Shown here: positions 10,888-20,748 of the stretch, one piece after another | How the letters are laid out: every line of letters starts with the position of its first letter | How positions within the stretch are numbered: the first letter of the stretch is position 1 | NCBI GenBank assembly: GCA_020536535.1 | Contig: JAHLWZ010000216.1 | Location: 1 to 45,817, forward strand | Source of the DNA: Pelomyxa schiedti | Lineage: Eukaryota; Evosea; Pelobiontida; Pelomyxidae | DNA length: 45,817 nt | Reading direction: 5' to 3' | Notes under the pieces: generated by a model | The model's database searches: none | What the model was told of the DNA's origin: nothing | The model's input: the letters and a program-made list of their open reading frames with translations, nothing else | Made by a program: the position numbers and the translations under genes

Positions 10888-12604
10888 ATGTCATCGAAAG
10901 GAGGTGCCAAGTGCCTTCGCTGCCATGAAATTACAGGCGTTGACGCCAACACTACCACCGAAAACTGCCTGTTCCTCGCTGCGAAGGGCGGGGACGCGGA
11001 GTCAGTTCGACACGTAATACAAGCACACTCAGTGCACCCAAACACAACAGGAGATTCCCAGGTTACCTTCAACTCCTTTTGCGTTTCATCCACCTTGGTT
11101 TTTTTGTTTGCTTTTGTATTGGGCTTGTGTACTAAAGTAAAAAGAAAAACCCTCTTCATATTGGCCTCTTTTATTTATTCCTACTACTGCATCGATTATT
11201 TTACATTGTATTTCTAACCCGTTTGTGTAATTTTTCCGTATGGCAATGTTCTGTTGTGCTGTTTGTTTTGGATAGAAAGGCTATACTCCTCTTCACACTG
11301 TGTGTATACATGTGCCTACCAATGCTGCAGCCGTAGTTAGAGAGCTATTGAACTCCGGTGCTGATCCTAACTTGGCTACAAAAGATGGTCTCACGCCCTT
11401 GATAATGGCAATTGGGTCCAACAGTATGCAGCTAATGAAAATACTGTTGTCACATGGCGCCAATCCAAACCTTGCAAGGTACTTTGCAGTGGAGTTTACG
11501 CAAAGCTCACCCCTGTCAGTAACCGAGGTGTCACAGCACTACATGTAGCCTCACAGAAAGGAAACGAAAAGATTGCTAGATATCTTGTCACTACATGCGG
11601 TATTTCCATTAACAGCGTAGAAATGGAGCGCGGCTTCAAACCTTACCATGTTGCACTGCAATATGGACACACTGATGTGGTGAAATTCTTCATCAGTCAA
11701 GGACAGGACGCCAATGAACTCACTGCAGTGCATGGTATGCATTGTGACATTACACCGTACCTTACGGGCCTCTCAGAGAACGATAGACTAAGAATACACC
11801 CTTGTGCAATTTTGGCTGTATATAATCAAGCCTCACTTGCCTCTACTCTTTTGCGTGAACATGGCCTTGAACCCACCGTTGGTGGGGAAGGCGACAACGG
11901 CCTTAAACTCCCCCCGCCAATTCACCTTGCCATTAAACACGGACACGTGCAGTTTGTGAAAGCCCTGATTCTGTCATCTTCCCCTGACATTATTAACCTA
12001 AAATACAATGGCACAACTGCCTTGGAGTATGCGGAGAGCTTGAGCGATACTCATGCAGTTGAAATTTTGACACAGTACTCAAACAGCCGCTCAAATCCCC
12101 CGTCAGGTACTCCTGAATGCGGAAATGGGTGTTCTTCAACCACAACAACCACCTCGAGTTCTTCTTCTATTAGCAATGATTCAGAGAACAACTGCTCCAA
12201 AAGAACTCACATGCACACCAATAAACCAAAAGTCAAACACACATGCCTCCAATGTGGTGTTCAAGAAAGAAGACGGGGAGACTTCCTAGCCTGTTCTCGC
12301 TGCAAACAAGCGTTCTATTGCTCCACCGATTGCCAATTACAGTGTGTATTTTCATTCCTCCTTCTATGAAGTAGATATAAGTACAATAGCACCAAAACCG
12401 TTCCCAGCAAGCACTTACCACCTCTTTAGGCACTGGCAGAAAGGCCACCGCAAAGATTGCTGTGTATATCCAGTAGGAGTAGGACCGTCATCCAGTACCA
12501 ACACACATGCTGACAATGACGCGGAAGAAAAGTCATGGCTCCCATGTGGTGGGGGATTTGCCTTCCTGCAGTCCTACTTCTCTTCTTCAGACCACAGAGA
12601 ATGA
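10888..12604 (+). CDS. Ankyrin-repeat protein with C-terminal MYND zinc finger
   Basis: Exon 1 (from ATG 10888) begins with a CLRCHE motif and an ankyrin-like unit. An intron of about 220 nt (ending at about 11276) leads into canonical ankyrin repeats: GYTPLHTV, GADPNLATKDGLTPL, GANPNLA. A 41-nt intron (about 11479-11519) restores frame to NRGVTALHVASQKGN. Further repeats include GFKPYHVALQYGHTDVV and PIHLAIKHGHVQFV. A Ser/Thr-rich linker (about 12110-12190) precedes a MYND finger, CLQCG...CSRCKQAFYCSTDCQLQ, completed after an intron by HWQKGHRKDC. All eight zinc ligands are present. The MYND type binds proline-rich peptides in other proteins; ankyrin-MYND proteins are usually scaffolds or regulators. 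The substrate is unknown. The nearest upstream gene ends only 130 bp away, so the promoter must be compact. Confidence 0.9.
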
Positions 12605-12810
12605 TTGCCCACAGGTTCCTTTTTCCGGAACCACTGCACACTGTACATATGCCAAAGCAAAAGAAAAGCCTCATGTCCATAAATACTACAGAAATCGTTG
12701 GGAACAGCTGCGAGTACTTCCAGTTTCCACTTTTTTTCAAATTGAAAAACCATTTTGCAAAACTTGAACTTTATGCTTATTGCCTATGACGTGGCCTGAA
12801 AGGAAACAAA

Positions 12811-14034
12811 ATGGAAGAAGGCGAGGTGAAGGAGGCGTCGAGGCGGCACGTGGCGTGGGCGCGGGATCAATTCCTCGCAGTTGCACTGTGTCATCATCGT
12901 CGGTGTGGTCGCCGCAGTCCCGCGCGCGTGCTGCCTCACCCAGTCCTCGTTGATGTCATTGGCAGGGAACTCGTCATGTCGCCGTGCAAAACTGTGTCGG
13001 TCAATGTCAGAGTGGTGAAATATTCACCGGTGCCCACAGTTGTGTGTGTGGGCGTGTCATTCACTTTGGGTGTGACGTGGCTGCGGGAGAGGCAAGAAGA
13101 CGGCAGTTTTCAGACTTGCTTCGAAGACGGTGTTTTGGAGATGCGCAGCCGTGGCAGTGACTACGATCTGGTGATGAAAGACTGGGGAACTGGGTTGGAG
13201 CGTGTGGAATGGAGGGGCGGCGGGTTTTTTTTAAGCGAGGTGATGAGGAATGACAAGTGGATGCTCGTGGAATGGAAGAGGCAGAATGAGAGCCCCAGCA
13301 AGAAGCCAGAGGAAAGGCTGCTCCTGCCGGTTTTGGGGGCCAATGTCCGCGGGGAGTGTCGCAGTGTGATGGCCCCGCAGGGAGTTCATTTCAAGTGGAT
13401 TGCGATGTTGGACGGTGATGATGCCATTGTGTCAACTCTGCCCCTGAGCGGGGACCATAAGCTCAAAGAAACGCTTTGGCGTGTGAATCTGAGGGAAACG
13501 TACAACACCTCCCAATTTGTGCCCATTGCACAAATTCCTGGTTACACCAGCAACATGAATCGGCAGATTGAGATGATGTCGAACTCCCGCGAGAATGGCC
13601 TCATTGCGGCTGTGTGTGACCAGAGATATGGGTATGAAGGTAGGAATTCTTGCCAGCTGATACGATTGCGGCCAAACTCGAAATCCCGGGAATTGCTGCG
13701 AGGGGGAAGGCCCAAGCCATTCAGGATTGATTCCAGCCACTGGTTGGAAGCAGTATCAGATGACAGCAACCCATCCAATGTCACCCTCAGGTTGTTCTCC
13801 ACAGAGGACTTGGACAATCCAATTCGCGAGTTTACCTACCCCGATGCGGCACAAGTGAGTTGCAGCAACGGGTTCATTGTATTTCTTGTGCGAAGCAAGC
13901 CTTTCTGTCACATTGACATTGTTGATGCTCTTTCTGGCGCGTGGATCCTCCGCCACCCTCTCCCGTTGGATAGTGACGTTATTGCGTATTTGGACGGACA
14001 TGAGTTCGACCCAATCCATCCAAAACACTACTAG
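12811..14034 (+). CDS. Unrecognised ~407-residue protein, member 1 of a tandem family
   Basis: Single uninterrupted frame of 407 codons from ATG 12811. I do not recognise the family. Visible features are an N-terminal HVAWARDQFLAVALCHH motif with following Cys/His residues (CHHRRCGRR), alternating short hydrophobic strands and Trp-rich turns through the middle (LEMRSRG, WRGGG, LPLSGDHK), and a C-terminal DALSGAWILRHPLPLD motif. The repeated strand pattern with Asp/Ser-Gly-x-Trp turns suggests a beta-propeller-like fold, but no WD40, kelch or RCC1 consensus is clear. No signal peptide or membrane span. Close paralogue at 15206-16426 and broken copy at 14612-15118. Lack of introns contrasts with genes on both sides. 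Confidence 0.8.
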   Translation: MEEGEVKEASRRHVAWARDQFLAVALCHHRRCGRRSPARVLPHPVLVDVIGRELVMSPCKTVSVNVRVVKYSPVPTVVCVGVSFTLGVTWLRERQEDGSFQTCFEDGVLEMRSRGSDYDLVMKDWGTGLERVEWRGGGFFLSEVMRNDKWMLVEWKRQNESPSKKPEERLLLPVLGANVRGECRSVMAPQGVHFKWIAMLDGDDAIVSTLPLSGDHKLKETLWRVNLRETYNTSQFVPIAQIPGYTSNMNRQIEMMSNSRENGLIAAVCDQRYGYEGRNSCQLIRLRPNSKSRELLRGGRPKPFRIDSSHWLEAVSDDSNPSNVTLRLFSTEDLDNPIREFTYPDAAQVSCSNGFIVFLVRSKPFCHIDIVDALSGAWILRHPLPLDSDVIAYLDGHEFDPIHPKHY

Positions 14035-14611
14035 AGTGATAAATTGTTTTTTCAAAAAGGAACAAAATATGGTCCTTACCAACAGATCAAAAATGGAACC
14101 GTGTTTTCGTTTAGACATGAACTACTGTAAGTCTCAGTAAAGGAAAAAAAACCGGGTGGGAAAACTAACCTTGCTTTTGGAATATACTCAGTTATAGTAG
14201 CCATATCTGCATCATAATGAATTTGTTGAAAGAAAGCATCCCAAGCCACAACAGTCCAAGTGGAATGGAATATCCTTCAGCCAACACAACGCAGCAACTA
14301 GTCAGAATGGGAAATTGCCCCACAAAATCCATCCCGCCACAAAGCCACAAGTCCCTCTCAAAGAGCCTCCACAGTGCCAAGAAAATCGAGAAGAGAGAGC
14401 TCCGAAAAATTCCCCCCATGACAGTGGCGTTTTTCCATCTCCTCCAAAGTTGTGAACTACTGGTTAATCCAGGAGTATCACGTTACCGGAACTACCTTCT
14501 GCATGAGATGATACTGGCCCGTAAAACTGGATGCTGAATGGTTGATCCACACATTCCACATCACACTGGATAATGTGAGACAAAACACCGAAATGCTTCC
14601 CCTTTTTTCTC
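14035..14611. other. Non-coding or decayed stretch between paralogues
   Basis: No gene that I can support. On the minus strand around 14190-14450 there are two overlapping open stretches that read as plausible protein (for example FSELSLLDFLGTVEALREGL) but are broken by stops and frame changes. It could be the remnant of an unrelated minus-strand gene; I cannot name the family. Confidence 0.35.
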
Positions 14612-15118
14612 ACTCACAAGTCCTCGAAGACAGTTTTTTGGAGATGCATAGCGGAGGGAAACATACAACACCTCCCAATTTGTGCCCATTGCACAAATTT
14701 CTGGTTACACCAGCAACATGAACTCCCGCAAGCATGGCCTCATTGCAGCTGTGTGTGACCAGAGAAAAGAATATGCAGGTTGCCATTTGATAAGATTGCG
14801 GCCAAACTCGAAATCCCGGAATTGCTGAGAGGGGGAAGGCCCAAGCCACTCAGGATTGATTCTAGCCACTGGTTGGAAGCAGTATCAGATGACAGCAACC
14901 CATCCAATGTCACCCTCAGGTTGTTCTCCACAGAGGACTTGGACAATCCAATTTGTGACAAGTGAGATGCAGCAACGGTTCACTGCATTTCTTGTGCGAA
15001 GCAAGCCTTTCTGTCACATTGACATTGTTGATGCACTTTCTGGCTCATGGCTCTTCCGCCACCCTCTCCCGTTGGATCGTTTCGTCTATGCATCTTTTGA
15101 TAGACATGATTTCATATA
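14612..15118 (+). pseudogene. Truncated third copy of the 407-residue family
   Basis: Near-identical in stretches to the 12811-14034 gene but not translatable as a whole. The copy starts with a short piece matching about 13120-13145, jumps across roughly 350 bases of the parent to the segment at about 13495, and has a further small deletion where the parent reads MNRQIEMMSNSREN. A base loss at about 14825 shifts frame near the ELLRGG segment, and after NPI the parental 'REFTYPDAAQV' portion is shortened. The 3' end still encodes VDALSGSWLFRHPLPLDR, then an early stop at about 15117. High identity to the upstream gene, including synonymous positions, points to a recent duplication followed by deletions. 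Confidence 0.85.
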
Positions 15119-15205
15119 ATCATCAACGATTCTCAAAAAGGAATAAAATATTGTCCTTACCAATACATGACTGTGCGAAGTATCGTAGTGTGCAGTAGAA
15201 GATAA

Positions 15206-16426
15206 ATGGAGCCACAGACCGATGCATATAAACCAACACATGTAGCATGGGCACGGGATCAATTCGTCGCACTTGCACTGAGTCATCACCCTCGATGCGG
15301 CTGCTCGAGCCCTGCCCGAGTCCTGCCTCAACCAGTCCTCGTTGATGAAATTGGCAGGGAATTGGTCATGTCAGTGGAAAGAACTGTGTCAATTGGCATG
15401 AGGGTGCTGTCGGACTTGGCTACACCGTGGTTGTGTGTGAGTCTGTCAGTTACATTGGGGGTGGTGTGGTTGCGTGAGTTCAGGTGCCTTATAAAGGGTG
15501 AAAGTAGCAGTGAGTTCCTTGCTTGCTTTGACGACTGTGTGATGGAGCTGAGAAGAGAGGAAAGAGGAGACGCTGTGGTAGTGAGGACAGAGTGGAACTC
15601 TGGGTTGCAGCACATAGAGTGGACAGGGATTTGCATTTCCCGGGAGCTGAGGCGAAATGACAAATGGATGTTTCTGGGGATCACTGCCGGAACGGAATTT
15701 GTGACGTTGCTATGGCCTGTGGGGGTCAATATCCGCGGGTCATGTCACAATATCGCGAGTCCAAAGGGAATCTCTTTGAGGTGGATTGCGATGTTGGAGG
15801 GTGACGAAGCTCTTGTGTCAACGCTGCCGCAGAACGGGGGACCAAAGCGTAAGGAAGAGCTGTGGTGTGTGAATTTGAGGGAAGCTTATCAGACCTCACT
15901 CTTCTTGCCAAATGCAACAATGCCGGGGTATACAACCAATAGGAAACGGCAGATTGAGATTGTGCTGAAATCTCGCAAGCATGGCCTCATTGCGGCAGTG
16001 TGTGACCAGCGAACCGAATACCGCTCCAAAAATCCCAATTTCTGTGAGCTGAGGTCCATCAGGCCGAATTCAAACGTACGGAGATTGTTGCAGGGAGACA
16101 AACCAACTCTGCTCAAGATTGACGCCAGCCATTTCCTGGAAAGAGGCACAGAGGGCGGCCACGAGACCATCAAGTTGTTCAGCACCGACGACCTGGCGAC
16201 GCCAATTCGCAGGTTTCGTTGCCGCCAAGACACCCAAGTCAGATGCAGCAACGGGTTCATTGCGTTCCAGACACACAGCCGCGTTGACCTTTACGATGCA
16301 CTTTCTGGAACGTGGATGCTGCGTCACCCTTTCCCATCGGATCGCTGTGTTCGCATGTCTCTGGACACACTTCTCTTCAATGCAACAGATCCACATCAAC
16401 CACAAGACATGGACTCGACTCCGTAA
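15206..16426 (+). CDS. Unrecognised ~406-residue protein, member 2 of the tandem family
   Basis: Intronless frame of 406 codons from ATG 15206. It aligns end to end with the product of 12811-14034: HVAWARDQFVALALSHH at the N-terminus, VLVDEIGRELVMS, a central RWIAMLEGDEALVSTLP segment, the GLIAAVCDQR motif and the terminal DALSGTWMLRHPFPSD. Divergence between the two is substantial in the middle, so this duplication is older than the one that produced the pseudogene between them. Function unknown; fold probably repetitive beta. The gene ends only 83 bp from the stop of the convergent 730-residue gene. Confidence 0.8.
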   Translation: MEPQTDAYKPTHVAWARDQFVALALSHHPRCGCSSPARVLPQPVLVDEIGRELVMSVERTVSIGMRVLSDLATPWLCVSLSVTLGVVWLREFRCLIKGESSSEFLACFDDCVMELRREERGDAVVVRTEWNSGLQHIEWTGICISRELRRNDKWMFLGITAGTEFVTLLWPVGVNIRGSCHNIASPKGISLRWIAMLEGDEALVSTLPQNGGPKRKEELWCVNLREAYQTSLFLPNATMPGYTTNRKRQIEIVLKSRKHGLIAAVCDQRTEYRSKNPNFCELRSIRPNSNVRRLLQGDKPTLLKIDASHFLERGTEGGHETIKLFSTDDLATPIRRFRCRQDTQVRCSNGFIAFQTHSRVDLYDALSGTWMLRHPFPSDRCVRMSLDTLLFNATDPHQPQDMDSTP

Positions 16427-16509
16427 TGACAAAAGAAAACTTTTGGTTTTTTTTCGTTCAAGAAAGGAAGGAAGGTTTTTCTGTTCCAGTCGTTTAATGA
16501 AAAATACAA

Positions 16510-18702
16510 TCAGAGGAGACACCTGGTGGACTTGCTGATAATCCCTAAAAACACCTTACACTGGGCTTTGTTGGTGCATGGACAATCAGCCAGAGCCATG
16601 ACTTGCTTCATTCTTGGACACTTGTACAGTGGCAGGGCTGGGTCAATGAACAGGAAATAGCGATCTTCTTTCTGTGAGAACACATTCCAGTGGGGAACCC
16701 CAGATTTCCAAACCACAGCAACAGCCAACGGGATCCACACGCCGTTGTCTCGCACGCGGCCGAAGTGTGAGCCTATGGGCGGCGGAGGCAATTGTGGGAT
16801 AGAGTTGAGTTCCACAATAGAATAGGTCACATCAACCTCCCTATGCTGGTTGTATCCATGAGACCGCTTGTAGCCACTGCAATGTAAGAAGACTCTCTTT
16901 TTGTTGTCAGATGATAGGAATGAAATGACACCGGAGCTCCTGGAATGGCGCTTTTCAGTGTGCGTAACATCATGTAATCTTCGGCTGAAAGCAGTAAGCC
17001 TGCTGACATCATTATTCTCAGGGGAAGATAGCACAACTGGAACAGAAGCCACCTCAAACTCCCACCTCTTGTATTTGATAAATTCGCGAACAGTATCAAT
17101 CTCTGCCTGCAAGGCACCATAGCTCGTGCATATGTGTGCTCTTCCAGCAATTTTAAATGCCCGCCTTACCGCAAAGAGCAGGCTAACCTGCTCACATGCT
17201 TCCAGGCACCTATGGGAACACAGTGCAAATGTCAGCAGGGATGACATAGCGCCGGCAGTGGAAATAGTAGCTTGGAGTTTGTCCTTTCCTTCGCGGGCTT
17301 GTGGGAATGGAGGGTGCATCAGCATCTCTGCAATGGTAAACAACGCACTTAGAGGTAAAATGTGGTCCAGCCCAGCTTCCTTCCCAATCAGATTGATTCT
17401 ACTTGCGGACTCGCGTGTGCGAAAGGTTGATGGCTGTTGTAGTAATGGAGGTTGCAGATCAGCACAGCCTGTACATTGCACAATGAGGTCAAGCAATGCA
17501 GTGCAGTATTTCTCTTTCTTGCACAAACAGTTTGTGAGGGATCCAAGTTGTTGCATTGGCAATGGTTTAGGCTTCCAGGTTAAACGTGAATCATCCACAA
17601 TTTCTGCCACCGCGATCCAGCCTTCGTTTTTTACCCCTAAATAAACGGAAACAAAACCCTGTCCCCTGACTTGCTCGTAGCTCTCAGGATAGAAACAAGT
17701 CAATTCTCCAACGCACAAAAGGAAAACTTCTATGTGGTCGTCTGTCTTAAACGAAATCGATCCTGTCCACTTCATGTGGCCCTCTTTCTCCTGAAGCTTG
17801 AATCTCTCGAAATGCACTTTACTATGGAAAATCCTGAGCTCCTCTGCAAGTGAATCTTCGTCGTCATGTACATCCCCCTTCAGATACTTTTTGTTATCAG
17901 CAATCACAACCTGACAAGCTGAGCCCTCCATTCTCCTCATCTTCTTTGAACATGAAGCAGTAATTCTTGCTTCCTCGGCTGTACGCCTGATGCCTTCTTT
18001 ATCCCTCCTTCCAGTAAACATACTGTACGCATCCCGCACTGCAAATATTAAACTGGTACACTGGCAGGCTTCCAGGCACCTCCTGGAGCATAGAGAAAAT
18101 TGGAAGAGTGACGAAACATCCACAGCATCCCTTCTGGAGTTCTCATAATTGATATCAGAATCACAGCCACTCGGTATTGAAATGCTAGCATAATCATAAC
18201 GTTCGGTGTCCCAAGCAAACGCTCCACCCCAAATGAAGCCTCCCTCATCTTGATAAGACGGTGACGGGTAAAACTTTCTCCAGAAGTATGAGTCACTCAG
18301 ACGGTCCATGTGAATGCACTTGAGCGAATTTTCCGGTGTGTGACGGGCGTGATTCACCATTGTAGTTTTGGAACTTGCGATTGAAACAGCACTTTGTGGT
18401 CTTTTTTTGTTCGGACGGTGAGGTGGTAGCATGATCATTGAGGCGATGATGGAGAGTACATCAAGTGGCAAAACGTAGTCAAGACCAACAAGTGGTTGCA
18501 GTGTCTGTTGCTTTTGCTCTTGTGTGTGATTTTGTTGTTTTTGTTGGTGCTTGTTCTTTGCGAGTGGTGCTTTCTGAGATTGCTGTCGGTTTTTGTCTTG
18601 CGTGTGCTTGTGTGACTCGAGCCTCCTGCGCTTTGAGCCTCCACGTTGCTGGATTGTACCGTTCTCCGTGTCAGTGTCGCCGCTTTCGTTGTCTTTGCGC
18701 AT
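16510..18702 (-). CDS. 730-residue protein with internally duplicated F-box-like unit
   Basis: Intronless 730-codon frame. The N-terminal ~75 residues are basic and Gln/Lys-rich (KNKHQQKQQNHTQEQKQQ), likely disordered or nuclear. The rest is two copies of one unit. Copy 1 reads LDYVLPLDVLSIIASMIMLPP and later LFQFSLCSRRCLEACQCTSLIFAVRDAY; copy 2 reads LDHILPLSALFTIAEMLMHPP and LLTFALCSHRCLEACEQVSLLFAVRRAF. Each LP-x-DVL...SLCSRRCLEA block resembles an F-box (LPxE/D...I, then a Cys/Leu helix). Each copy ends with a beta-rich part (WTGSISFKTDD; SSGVISFLSSD) and a Cys-containing segment (NCLCKKEKYC; DCPCTNKAQC). I do not recognise a named family; the F-box assignment is tentative. Confidence 0.75.
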   Translation of the reverse strand: MRKDNESGDTDTENGTIQQRGGSKRRRLESHKHTQDKNRQQSQKAPLAKNKHQQKQQNHTQEQKQQTLQPLVGLDYVLPLDVLSIIASMIMLPPHRPNKKRPQSAVSIASSKTTMVNHARHTPENSLKCIHMDRLSDSYFWRKFYPSPSYQDEGGFIWGGAFAWDTERYDYASISIPSGCDSDINYENSRRDAVDVSSLFQFSLCSRRCLEACQCTSLIFAVRDAYSMFTGRRDKEGIRRTAEEARITASCSKKMRRMEGSACQVVIADNKKYLKGDVHDDEDSLAEELRIFHSKVHFERFKLQEKEGHMKWTGSISFKTDDHIEVFLLCVGELTCFYPESYEQVRGQGFVSVYLGVKNEGWIAVAEIVDDSRLTWKPKPLPMQQLGSLTNCLCKKEKYCTALLDLIVQCTGCADLQPPLLQQPSTFRTRESASRINLIGKEAGLDHILPLSALFTIAEMLMHPPFPQAREGKDKLQATISTAGAMSSLLTFALCSHRCLEACEQVSLLFAVRRAFKIAGRAHICTSYGALQAEIDTVREFIKYKRWEFEVASVPVVLSSPENNDVSRLTAFSRRLHDVTHTEKRHSRSSGVISFLSSDNKKRVFLHCSGYKRSHGYNQHREVDVTYSIVELNSIPQLPPPPIGSHFGRVRDNGVWIPLAVAVVWKSGVPHWNVFSQKEDRYFLFIDPALPLYKCPRMKQVMALADCPCTNKAQCKVFLGIISKSTRCLL

Positions 18703-18930
18703 ATGAGTTGGCCCCTTCTGTGTTAATTTGGTTTCATTTGGGTTTGATACCGTAGTTCGCTTGGTGAGTCGTCATCGCATACGGTAAAAAAAGGAGGTTA
18801 AAAAAAAGACCATCCAAACGGTGGCCTTAAATCATCGTAGTTGCTAAGGTGGCCTTAACAACAACTTGCACTCAAGTGAATCATGGGACACAACCCCCAG
18901 TTTTTTTGTCTTCGTTTTTCAAAGAAGACG

Positions 18931-20630
18931 ATGGTTGTGGGTTATCGGTTTTTTGTTCTCGGGGTTTTGTTGGGAGTCTGTGTTGTGGAGAGCCACTTAT
19001 TTGGTACCAATATTCACTTCACAACACCGGTACTTATGGGTTCTTTCCACTCTGTTTGTTTGGCATTTACTAACGAAGAGGTTTTTTTTTGTAGCTTAAT
19101 GGAGAAATGGATATGCTGTCTGCTGTGGGGTGGAACTTTGTGAGGATGGATTTCACATGGTCTGCAACTGAGCAACAGAAGGGTGTATACGACTTCTCTT
19201 CCTATGACATTCTCATGGCAAACCTTGCTACTTATAATGTGCCATAAGTGCACCCTTGAGTGTGGTTGATTTTGATGGTAGATGAGGGCCATATTGATCC
19301 TTGATTATGCTAATCCCTTATATGACGACGGGTTAAGTGTGCATACTGATGAAGGTAGGGAAGCGTTCACAAATTGGGCTATGGCAGGAGTTGGGAGATA
19401 TCAGAATAGAAGTGTATTGTATGTTCCCGTCATTTTTTTTCCCGTACTGATATCTTTGTTTCCAGTTGGGAAATGTACAATGGTACCCTTTGCCTCTCGT
19501 GCATGTCTTTCATTGGTGTTTTGTGCTCTTTTTTTTATTTTTTTTTTCTTTGAGTGTCATTCAGTCTTTTCATGTACTCTTAGAACCAAATATCGATGTT
19601 TTTTGGAAACCAACTCCAAATGTCACGGACTACATCGCTCTTGCCACATCAGTTGGAAAAGGTAACCCACCTTCTTGGTCTATTCCCATATTCAACAACA
19701 GGAATGCAGCAATAAAGTCTCTCTACCCTGGTGAAATCTTCATTGGCCCCGCTACATCACAAATGGATTGGACTTTCCTGGAGGGTTGTTTTCAAGGAGG
19801 CCTGTTGAATTACTTTGACTACGTATCCGTGCACCCGTGCGCCCTTCGAATTCGATTTGTTGGTGTAACCAGTTCAAAAGGTATAGATCAAATAACCCTG
19901 AGTCTGTAACAGAGGATTTTGCAACATTGACTTCGATGATTGCTCAGTACTCTCCCTCAAAGCAAGTACCAATAGTATCCAGTGAGTGGGGATATTCTGA
20001 ACTTTATTCTGTAAGAAGTTACGTTCCTCTTCCCTGGTTCCAAGGAATTGCAGGGTTTATCTCTGGAATTACAAGGAAAATATGCACCACGAATGATGCT
20101 AAATAACCAATTGAACGGGATAGTCTTAAGTATTTGGTACGACTGGCACGATGACTGCACAGATACATCCAACTTAGAATGTTACTTTGGAACAACTGAA
20201 AACGAGTATTACCCCGATAGGTAAGTAAAACATACCCTTTTTCTACTCAATTTTGATGCGATTAGGACCCCTTGCTATGACCCAAAACCAAACTATATTG
20301 CACTGCAGACACTCGCCTACACACTTCAAGACTTCACGGTAATCCATTTAGTTTCCAACTAGTCAAAACCAACCATTCCACAAGTTCTCCGGCACAATCA
20401 AGATGGAACCAAACACAGATATCGGAATGCTCTTCACAAATGACCAAGAAGAAACCACGGCCGTGGCTGCATGGTCCACAACAACACACACTCACACTTC
20501 AAAGATATCAATTCCCGCAGGTTGCTATGACATGATTGACTACCTTGGCAACAACCAAGGGAGTGTGTGTACCAAGGGAACAGTCACCCTTCAATTGGAG
20601 GATTCCCCACTTTACCTTGTTCCACAATGA
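18931..20630 (+). CDS. Secreted clan GH-A glycoside hydrolase
   Basis: Start ATG 18931 gives a clear signal peptide (VVGYRFFVLGVLLGVCVVES). After introns, exons read as a TIM-barrel glycosidase: GWNFVRMDFTWS (about 19127), ILILDYANPLYDDG, WEMYNEPN spliced from two exons (general acid/base Glu, about 19466 and 19585), AIKSLYPGEIFIGPAT, YFDYVSVHPYR joined over a 47-nt intron near 19829-19880, and VPIVSSEWGYS (nucleophile Glu, about 19967). Later exons contain IWYDWHDDC and NYIALQTLAYTL. The final ~75 residues form a small Thr/Cys-containing beta domain. Both catalytic Glu residues are present. The layout resembles GH39/GH5-like enzymes, probably acting on plant or bacterial polysaccharide in phagosomes or outside the cell. 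At least eight introns, several with T-rich acceptors. Confidence 0.82.
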
Positions 20631-20748
20631 AAAACCCAAAAATAAATGGCGTTTTTTGAAACTCGAGCTTTTGTGGTGGCCAGAATGCAAATTATAAAAC
20701 AAAATTTATTCTCAATCCTCTTTTTTGAACTACAAAAGGCTCTCTTCT

